Shown here piece by piece: positions 55,950 through 64,000 of a stretch of 64,000 bases of DNA (position 1 is the first letter of the stretch; each line of letters opens with the position of its first letter). The translations under genes and the position numbers were made by a program. The notes beneath the pieces are model-generated. The model had not been told where the DNA came from. It did not search any database and saw only the letters and a list, made by a program, of their open reading frames with translations. The stretch is from Diphasiastrum complanatum (lineage: Eukaryota > Streptophyta > Lycopodiopsida > Lycopodiales > Lycopodiaceae): positions 49,098,201 through 49,162,200 of the forward strand of contig CM055110.1 of the NCBI GenBank assembly GCA_029204225.1, given 5' to 3'.

Positions 55950-56470
55950 GAGAAGTAGTGCTCTCCCACAAACAATGTCTCGCTTACTAGCGGACTTCTT
56001 GGATCTCTGTGGATCCTTCTTATTTTCTTATCTTCTCTTTTCTATATATATATCTTTGGTGCATCTTGCAACTACTTATATTCAGAGTAACATCTTGATT
56101 AGATAGATTAAGCAATCTAAGACTAATCACAGATTACAAGAACGGCTGATTAGGCACGTCCTAACGTTCTTCTGGTGACGTCATCAAAAGCATATCAGGA
56201 AATTGTACTTTATGGTACTTCTTTGATCTTCCAGGTACTTGGAGCATGAAGAACCGAAAGTATTCGATCTTCGGGTGTCCCGAACATTGGTTGTTTGTTG
56301 TAAGGTCTTCGAGATGTTCATCTTCGAGATGTTTGTCTTCGAGATGTTCGTCTGAAACTGTTAAGTTGGCACTTACTCCCTGTGGGCAGACTCTTAGGGT
56401 TTCGACAGGTTGGGAGTCGAGAGCTAGTAGAGCTTTGGTGACAGAAACATTTTGTTTTTTCATGCTGAGT
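55950..56470 (-). mobile_element. LTR-like repeat E, diverged copy 3 of 3
   Basis: The reverse complement shares with 28490-29105 the MKKQNVS start region (ATGAAAAAACAAAATGTTTC) and the GGATCCACAGAGATCCAAGAAGTCCG region followed by GTAAGCGAGACAT. The middle is diverged and carries a threefold CATCTCGAAGA repeat (56305-56350). It lies just above the copia gag remnant, as a 5' LTR would. Confidence 0.55.
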
Positions 56471-57584
56471 TTTATTGCTACTCGAAAAGGTGTTCTTAGG
56501 ATGACTCTCATCCTTCAATGGCAATCTCTTCAACTATGTTCTTATGAAACCATGGAATGTTGTGGGCTATGATCCAAGAAGATGTTGGTTGTGTCTTGTT
56601 CCAAAGAATGTAATAGTTGCTGCTGGTCTAGTCTTTGGTTATTGTTCCCTCAAGCTGCTGTGCTGAGCCTCCCTCTTTGATCTCAATAGTTTATTCAAGG
56701 ATGCTATAGTTTCTGCCTTTAGAAGTATGCTGATCTTGATTAGTTTTACTCCTTGTTTGTTCTTTGGGCTAGTATTGACAGTTCTCAGCCCTCTTGGGAT
56801 CCATAGACCTTCTTCTTCCTCACTGAACCACCTTTTTCCATTTGGTTTTGGTGTGAATAGTTCCATTTCTCAGTTGAGAGGGTGAGTAAAAATGGTGTTA
56901 AAATCTCCTTTGGTGTTGTACTTTTCTCTTCCTGTGAATAACTTGAGGGATTTCATCCTTTGTAGTAGATTGGAATCAGAAAGAAAATATGCTATATGAG
57001 AATGGGTTGTGTGACTGTCAGGTGAGGGTAATATGAGGAGTTCTCACTTTTGGATGCTGGAAAAGGTTCTATACTGTGTGGTTATGCTAGTTTTTCAAAG
57101 CCTCATCTTCTACATGCTATGTGACAAGTAGACTGTCAAATGCCTTGCTCTAAAGCTCAGATCAGACGTATACAATCTTTGAGTATGAGAACCCTCCTCC
57201 AAGCTCTTCATCCATTATGCATTCAGATTGCCAAAAACCACAAGTTTTGAGCTCTAAAGTCATGCCCTGACCTGGTCTGGCCCGAGCTATGGGGAGAAGT
57301 ATGTTTTGTGAATTAGAATGTGGGCCCCACTTACACATGACCATCGGAAGGTAGGTCATTTGAAGTCATTAGCAAGGCCAAAATCTGAGTGAGCCTCCTT
57401 TCCCACTGAGCATAAAGCGAGGACCGGTACTAAGGTACACCTTCAGACATGCCGAAAATTCTTTTTCTTTTGTGGAATGGTGGAGATGTGACTGCCATTT
57501 TTAAGTAGACTAAAAGATAGTTTTTGAGCAAGGGTTTTCATATGTGCATGTAGTTACTACAATTACTTTTTGCTAATGTGTTAC
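56471..57584. other. No gene recognised
   Basis: Only short frames; nothing diagnostic. Confidence 0.5.
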
Positions 57585-57616
57585 GGTTTAGGGTTTAGGG
57601 TTTAGGGTTTAGGGTT
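57585..57616. repeat. Interstitial telomeric repeat (TTTAGGG)
   Basis: About four uninterrupted TTTAGGG units, the Arabidopsis-type plant telomere repeat. The array is in plus orientation and not near any recognised element end. Confidence 0.95.
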
Positions 57617-59470
57617 TTGTGTCGACAACATGCTCATGGTTTTTCAAAGTTAATGACCCAACAGTATACTGACAATGGTCACCGAAACTCTCAATTGGAT
57701 TCAAAGTTTGATTTATCCAAAGCTCATTAATAGTATTGTCTGGGTGATAGGAATACTAATGAACTATCTCGTTTGCAAGGTCATGTGATATTTGCTTAAA
57801 AGTCGGTTTTGTTGGTTTTGTGGCCTATCAATACCCCAACCTCTTGGAATATAAAGGGAAGGTTAACGGCCACCTAGTGAGGCGAAATATCCTCCTGGGC
57901 CTAGGAGATTGACCACGAATGCCACACTTAGAACACAATTCCCATTGTATCGTTGGAATACACAGGCCCCTGGAACCCGGGTCCTCTCACTAGCACAAGT
58001 GTAAGGAGAAAGTGATCAAAGAAAACTGAATAATCCAAGTACAATCTACCCCAAAACCAATGTTATACCCAAGGAAGTACCTTACGACGTTTACCTAGAA
58101 ATTGTATGATATGCCATTCAGAGTTTGAAATATACTTGATACTACCATACCTAAGTGATAAATGGTAGGGGTAAGATATGTGATTGATGAGACTCAGGAC
58201 TTACACTCGTGAAACGTACCACCAGCCATTCCAAAGAACAAACACCCGAATGTGACTAAAGTGAGCCCTAAGCTAAGGAAAGGACATGCATGCAGAGTCT
58301 AAACGATAAGTGATTTGATGAAGAAGGGGATATGTAACTAAAAAGCACCTAGATAGTAAGACGAGAGCCCATGCAAGGGGTGCGAAGATGCATTTCACAA
58401 CTCCCTAGAAGGCTACCCTCATTAGCAGTTCCAAATTTCAACGCCTCTCATGACTAAGATGAGTAGTCTTAGGACGACACTATTCAACCACCAATTCAAG
58501 GGAGCTATTAGGAAAGAAGGCTAGTAAGCAATCAACAAGGAATCATAAATTGATCCTTAGGAGGGTCTATGGGTTACAGGAAAGGGATTAGCCAACGTAT
58601 GACTACGAGACCCATGGAGGAATAGGATGAGCAAGTAAAAGACAATTCTAGGAGTTTAATAGGATCAGTAGAATCCCAAGAGTGATTGACACCGAAAAAC
58701 AGAAGGAGAATCTAGAGTGACCTAGACTATGATACAACTTTTCTTTGAAGGACATTGATAGGATCGTCATTTTAAGAGTGAAACTCAATGATAGATAGAA
58801 AAGTGCACGTTGGAGAGAGTGGCACGAAAATCAAAAGAGAGTCATTTTAGCGATATCACATTCAGCTCAAAGAGGATGCTCTTAGACACTTCAAACTATC
58901 GATAGTAACCTCCAGAATACTATACCATGTACTGTCTAGCGAGGATCAATGGTAAAGTGGATACTCCTAACAGTCGAAGCACGAATAGTATCGATGAAGA
59001 GCTAATCCATGGCACATCTCATACCACTCTTGGATTTGGTCTAGTGGAGTCACATAGTGAAGTGGAGGAAGTCACTTGAAACCATTACGTCCTAGTCTAA
59101 GAGCTGAGAAAAGGAGGATTCACTTGAAGGAATTACGTCCAAATTAGTGGAGATGCTTTGTGAGGGGCCCCTACAACTTTGTGATACACAAACCATTGTG
59201 TATGCTAGAGTTAGAGAGTCAATTATGATGATGAAAACGTCATGGCCCATATTTTAAATCCACGTCAATACTGCTTGGTCTTGAGGATCCATGGACTAAC
59301 TATCATAGAATCAAGCCTTCAATATAATAAGGAAACAGAGATTGATCATGAAGGACTATGGGTTAGGGCTTTCATCTACGCTCGGAAATGCTGTTGATTG
59401 CCCGCATCTCGCAATTGTGCACCCATATATTAGCTGCTCTAGTCACTACAGAGTCCTCCACCAAAGTCTG
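57617..59470. other. No gene recognised
   Basis: A long stretch without frames above 60 codons on either strand and without motifs I recognise; probably old, eroded repeat sequence. Confidence 0.5.
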
Positions 59471-59471
59471 C

Positions 59472-60630
59472 CTATACTTGCCAGCAAGTAGATACAATGC
59501 CCAATACATTAGGGTTTAGGTCAACAAAATAGTCACCAAGATTATTTATGCCAAATTTAATACTCCACAATTGCTTACCACTAACAATTTGCATTATATA
59601 CTTAATGTTGAACTTGAAACTAATGAGGCCAAATACCTTTGCATGGAGATTCTTGATGTTGCATACATTAGTAGAGAAATCCACAAAGAAATCATTGTCA
59701 AGCAATTGGCCAACACTAAGTAAGCTCTTAGTGATGCTAGGAATGTAAAGTACACCATCTATCTTGGTCTTCCTTGAAGATCCCAAGCATATAGGTATGG
59801 ATCAATCAATAGTATAGGGTGGAGAACCAATGTCGCTTCCAAATTTGTCTCACATTGAGATCCTCACAAGCGATGTGTTTGTTTCGTGCATCTTGTGAAC
59901 GATGATTTATTGGTCCTTGTACATTGGTTCCTTCATTCAAGGCTTTACGTCGTACCCAATATTCATCTTCCAAATGGCCCATTTTTTTACAATAATTACA
60001 AACAGTATTAGGACAATCTCGGTTAAAATGAGGCCCCTTACAATAATGACAGACTACCTTTGGAGTTATATCGTCACTAAAAGGCTTACGTTGTCCTATC
60101 ACATTCTGTTGTCGCTTTAAAAAATTTACATCAGATGCTAGAGATGTAAATTGTCCACTCATAATATCCATATATCATTTCAACATTTCTTTAACATCTT
60201 CAATACCATTATTAGATCCAGCACTTTCATAATTTGGCTCAACTAATTGTACCTGATTTGGTCTATTAGACGGTAGTGCAAGCTGATTGTGTGGAACTCT
60301 GTCATACACTTGAAAACTCCCCTTATCATTATCAACATCTCTGTAGGGTTTTTGAGATTGAAAAAGGGTTATATCATAGAGCTGTCTATTACTTGAAAAC
60401 ACTGGAGGAAAATCTGCCCTTGTCCGATTGTAAGCCTTATCCATTGAGCTCATACCTTTTGACAGATCTCCTGTGAAAAATCCAGCAAGTTCGCACATGT
60501 GGGGAACCACAACAAATGTGTAAATGATCTTGACCATGCTTTGTGGCAGCACACAGATCACCTGTAGAGCAATCCTGCACTCTACCAACAGATCTGAGGC
60601 TAGAGCACAATCTAGAATGCTACAAATCAA
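59472..60630 (-). pseudogene. Ty1/copia gag-protease remnant with paired knuckles
   Basis: The minus frame 60630-60175 is a gag segment (SSMDKAYNRTRADFPPVFSSNRQL). After one stop the frame continues at 60171-59806 with two adjacent knuckles: CHYCKGPHFNRDC and CNYCKKMGHLEDEY, the second with Tyr for the last Cys. 59786-59472 carries the protease tail (IDGVLYIPSITKSLLSVGQLL) and a degraded pre-integrase region. The catalytic Asp region is lost between the two frames. Confidence 0.75.
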
Positions 60631-60639
60631 AGCAGAACT

Positions 60640-61368
60640 AATTCCTCACAAATAGAGAGAATACATAACCAAAATAATGTATGAAGAAGACACCAATCTC
60701 AAGTTAGAGAGAGAATATCAAAACAAGCAAAATAGCATGAGATCCAATTTTGACATTATGCCATTACCAAACCTTAATCTTCATTAGAAATGAATGAGAA
60801 TGATATGTACATATATAGGAGAGCCAAAATTCATGGTACTCCTTGCATTCAATGCATATCCTACACCTAATCAAATGTAAACTATTGTCATATTGACACC
60901 TAATAGCTTGCATGCCGAAATTGCACCTAACTCCTACCTACTTTGTCCAAATGTCAAATTCTCAACTATGAGCCTACAAAACTACAGGCTTGTATCAAAT
61001 AGTGTTTGCATGTCTTGCACGTGACTTTCCTAGATGACTTGGACATGTGTAGGACATGTATATTGACTTGCATGTTGCATGCATGCACTCTAACTGACTT
61101 TGCATGTCATCTAGTTTTATGCATGTCTACAAATCTAGATCTACCTAACTCAAACTCGCCCTAATCTACAAGGTCATGTGCTCAATTCAAATACCTTTGA
61201 TATATACAATGGAACAAAGTGAAATATGACCAAATAGACAATGTGCATGTCATGTAGCTTGAGTTTGTACATACTAGAGAATAATATTTACAACTTGTAA
61301 ATGCACAAGCAAGATGATTTTCCTCATCAACCCCTATAGACAAGTTGGATAGCTTTTTATTCTTCACA
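60640..61368 (-). mobile_element. Copia LTR with polypurine tract
   Basis: On the minus strand TTTTTAGGAGGAGTG (about 61369-61383) is a polypurine tract, followed by TGAAGAATAAAAAGC from about 61367 downwards, the LTR start. The lower boundary near 60640 is set by the gag remnant that starts there. No clear primer binding site was found. Confidence 0.55.
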
Positions 61369-61694
61369 CTCCTCCTAAAAAGTTATCAACTTGGCTTGAT
61401 CACTTGAACTTGAAACTCTTCAAGGCTGGTCGAATTGTTGATGAAGAAACTTTTTGTGTGTGGATTTTTTGCTTTGGATTTGAATTGAAGATGATCAAAG
61501 AATCCATCATAAAGCACCTTACCATAACCATGATAAGATCTCTTTGACAGAAATCTTTTCCAAATGCCTTTGAAAAATATTCCACCAATCTGCTACTATG
61601 CCAATGTGCCTCCTCCATGCCTGATGTCTATCTTGGTCATGCAAAATCCATATGCAAGAAGTGTCTGCACCAAAATCTAAAAAATCTGAGGCCT

Positions 61695-62903
61695 CTAAGC
61701 CTCATAATGACCACAAAGATCATATAGATCAAGATTATACCTTAAGCAATATTCAAGATTAAGCAGACTAGCTTCATTAGTCCAATCACTATGAACTCTA
61801 TCCAAAACGGATCTAATCTTGAAACCATACTCTAACTTGATCAAATTGAGGCTAAATACTTTCTTAAGGATGTAAGTGTCCTCATTGGATATTTCACTTA
61901 CTCTCAAAAGAAGTTCACAATATGCCTCAAAAAATGAAAAAACTTCTTTTTTCAAACTATGAGTACTAAACTCATACTTGCTCTTACTCAATTTAAGCGT
62001 ATACAAATGATGATACAATATCTTGCTTTCTAGATGTTTTGGAAACATAATGAAGTCACCAATGACAAGAATTAGTTCCAAACTAAAGACTTCATTCAAA
62101 ACTAGAATAGTCTTATTTGATCTTTGAGATAAGCAAATCTCAACTAAGCAAGATACATCATCAATCAAAGAAAGAGAACCATAGGTGAGTAGAATACAAT
62201 GAATACCACCTTCACTTATCCTTTCTTTTCCATGAAATAAGAACCACAAGGACTCGGCTTTGTACAATAAAGAAGATCTTCTTGGATATGCATGTTGAGG
62301 ATACTCCTCCTCAATCCTCGACCCCATCACAACTTGATTACTCACCATAGCAATGACTTGTGATGCATCATGAGATACTGTGCTCTCAGCCACTTCCAAG
62401 ATAGAAAATAGATCTTCAAAATAAACAACTTCTCCATGCTCAAACACCTTTGAGATAGAGAGTGTAAAGGCTATGTAGCCTTCCTTGGTGGATAAGCATC
62501 CAACCATGATCCATAAGCTTGAATCCCCATCCTTCTTTCCTTCCAAGAAACCACATGCAAAGCAATAATCTTCAAGAACACTAAGGTACACAACCTTAGG
62601 CTTATAACTAAACAAGACTCCGTATAGTGCACTCCTTCCATTAGCTCCATAACTCCATAAAGTTTTGCATGATGGAACATACACATGCACCATAAAACTT
62701 GAAGAGACAAGACTTAGCCAAATGTAACTTGTGGAATCATCAATAGTGCATGCAAAGCAGGAAACACCTTCCTTGCTTACTGATAAAGAAAGATGAACAT
62801 CCGAATGTTCCAACTCCATAGAATGTTTTGTCTTGGTAGAAGACATCAAATATGGATCCATATTGATTTTGCCATAGAATGAGCCACTCATGAACATGTC
62901 CAA
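61695..62903 (-). pseudogene. Open 402-codon frame derived partly from copia integrase
   Basis: The N-terminal half is a recognisable but scrambled copia integrase and linker: LEHSDVHLSLSVSKEGVSCF and CTIDDSTSYIWLSLV resemble the integrase core with its Asp, then YGVLFSYKPKV, STKEGYIAFTLSISKVFEHGEVVYFEDLF and GSRIEEEYPQHAYPRR. Several segments are shortened in frame: the second catalytic motif (SDNGGEY) and the QQNGVAER segment are absent. The C-terminal 180 residues do not resemble reverse transcriptase or RNase H; they are Leu/Ser-rich (LSKSKYEFSTHSLKKEVFSFFEAYCELLLRV). It lies above a polypurine tract and LTR, as a pol remnant should. What is odd is the lack of any stop over 1.2 kb. There is no evidence that it is expressed. 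Confidence 0.55.
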
Positions 62904-62930
62904 ATATTATAGAGAGATGATAGACGGGAA

Positions 62931-63263
62931 TTGAAAGGAAAAGCTAAAGTTAGTGATCAAGGATCACCAATGAATTTTGTAGAAAAGGCTAATCCCTTAA
63001 TAGACAGGAGAAAGGAATCTATGTTGGCAGTCACTAGAAGTAAGCTTAATAAAGGTCTACTAAAGAGTGATTTGACCAAGCAAATTAAAAAACCAATATC
63101 AAAGAACAAGGTAACATTCCATGAACCTCTACAGGAAGGACTTGAGAATCCGGCGAAAGTAGATGAATTGAAAGGTAGCACAGAGACTCCTAATTCAGAT
63201 CATGAAGAACAAGGAGAGACTTCTAGAATAGTTGGTAATAAACCTTCTAGAAAAGTGATTTAG
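62931..63263 (+). other. Unassigned 110-codon frame beside a telomeric array
   Basis: The frame is Lys/Glu-rich and hydrophilic (MLAVTRSKLNKGLLKSDLTKQ, KNKVTFHEPLQEGLENPAK). The AVTRS phrase recalls the linker before the protease in some plant gypsy polyproteins, but this is weak. The stop codon lies within the first telomeric repeat unit, so the frame is cut by that array. Confidence 0.3.
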
Positions 63264-63342
63264 GGTTTAGGGTTTAGGGTTTAGGGTATAGGGTATAGGG
63301 TATAGGGTATAGGGTATAGGGTTTAGGGTTTAGGGTTTAGGG
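63259..63342. repeat. Interstitial telomeric array with a TATAGGG variant block
   Basis: Twelve 7-bp units: four TTTAGGG, five TATAGGG, then three TTTAGGG, ending GTAAAC. The same single-base variant in five adjacent units indicates local spread of the variant by unequal exchange or slippage. Confidence 0.95.
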
Positions 63343-63469
63343 TAAACAACTAAGAGAAATATGTAGCAGTAGAGAAGAAGATAAACGATACAATGAACAA
63401 ATCAGAGTAGTAAACTAAAGAGAGACGGATCATAACAGATCTTAATCACATGTAAAGCGAGTGAGAGGA

Positions 63470-63596
<127 letters not shown>

Positions 63597-63825
63597 TGGA
63601 GATAGAGAGAAGAGACACTTTTGCACACAAATGAAGAGAAAGTACTGATCAATAGCAAAGCCAGACTAGTTTTGCTCGTGAGAGCTCATCAGTGGCGCTA
63701 AGGAAGAGGTGGACAGACCCCACACTCTCCAAAAAGTACTAACTACAAGTGAGAGCAAAAGTGAGCCAAGATATGGCTTTTATACTAGAAGAAATGGAAT
63801 AATCCCTGAGCATATGCTTCCAAGG

Positions 63826-63900
63826 GTCCAAAGTGCTAGTAGGCTAAAGTGCAGGTTGGGCTAAAGTGCTAGTAGGCTAAAGTGCAAGTAGGGCTAAAAA
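63826..63900. repeat. Short tandem repeat of GCTAAAGTGC
   Basis: The phrase AGTGCTAGTAGGCTAAAGTGCA occurs twice, separated by GGTTGGGCTAA, and partial copies follow to GTAGGGCTAAA. The period is about 35 bp. The window ends shortly after in similar sequence. Confidence 0.7.
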
Positions 63901-64000
63901 TGACCGTTTGGGCTTAAAAAGTGACCGACGGAAATAACCGTTAGGTCGAATGTAGCCGACGGAGCATTAGAAGCACAAACTGCAGAAATAGCTAAAGTGT

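Noticed and set aside
62931-63263. Host gene ending at the telomeric array
   Set aside because: Composition is low-complexity hydrophilic, the stop falls inside the repeat and no family is recognised; retained only as an unassigned frame.

Overview
This is nuclear DNA from a land plant, most likely a flowering plant. It carries TTTAGGG-type telomeric repeats, Ty1/copia and chromodomain-type Ty3/gypsy retrotransposons, hAT transposons, long GA/CT microsatellites and one gene of the plant alpha-COP type. Nothing in the window is bacterial. I cannot name the species; the alpha-COP protein looks clearly diverged from the Arabidopsis-type protein as I remember it, so an early-branching angiosperm or magnoliid is only a guess.

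The one convincing host gene is the 3' exon of the alpha subunit of coatomer (23234-26175, +), about 979 codons open to the natural C-terminus. The first roughly 235 residues of the family (most of the N-terminal WD40 propeller) are not encoded anywhere in the 23 kb upstream. Either the preceding intron is very long and full of transposons, or this is a 5'-truncated copy.

Almost everything else is layered, decayed transposons. Positions 1-6.9 kb hold two small hAT-type elements (57-857 with a perfect 8-bp target duplication; 5472-6014 with an imperfect one), LTR fragments and a tandem repeat. Positions 6.4-12 kb hold an LTR and a broken Ty3/gypsy gag-pol lacking protease and integrase, followed by a minus-strand copia piece. 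Positions 12.6-22.5 kb are nested: two copies of one LTR-like repeat, a second hAT element (14920-16540, perfect 8-bp duplication, decayed transposase with an intron), and a minus-strand gypsy element with both LTRs (about 16695-17200 and 21272-21656) interrupted by plus-strand gypsy debris including an integrase tail and chromodomain.

After the coatomer gene, 28.5-41 kb contains three LTR types, a copia element on + (LTR 30224-31555, coding remnants to 34880), a second copia on + (35605-37100), smaller copia pieces and a pogo/Tigger-like transposase fragment (40920-41835). Positions 43-51 kb hold LTRs and two fused minus-strand copia elements (46.2-47.8 and 47.8-50.95 kb). Positions 53-56.5 kb hold a gypsy integrase tail with its 3' LTR and a minus-strand copia gag/protease with its LTR. 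Positions 57.5-64 kb hold two interstitial telomeric arrays, more minus-strand copia, an unexpectedly open 402-codon reading frame and a long GA microsatellite.

No retroelement here looks autonomous: each has stops, frameshifts, deletions or missing domains. The most useful signals are the hAT family with exact target duplications, the pogo-like remnant, the missing 5' half of the coatomer propeller, and several places where one LTR has a 3' element end on one side and a 5' element start on the other. All calls come from reading the sequence by eye; no alignments or searches were run.
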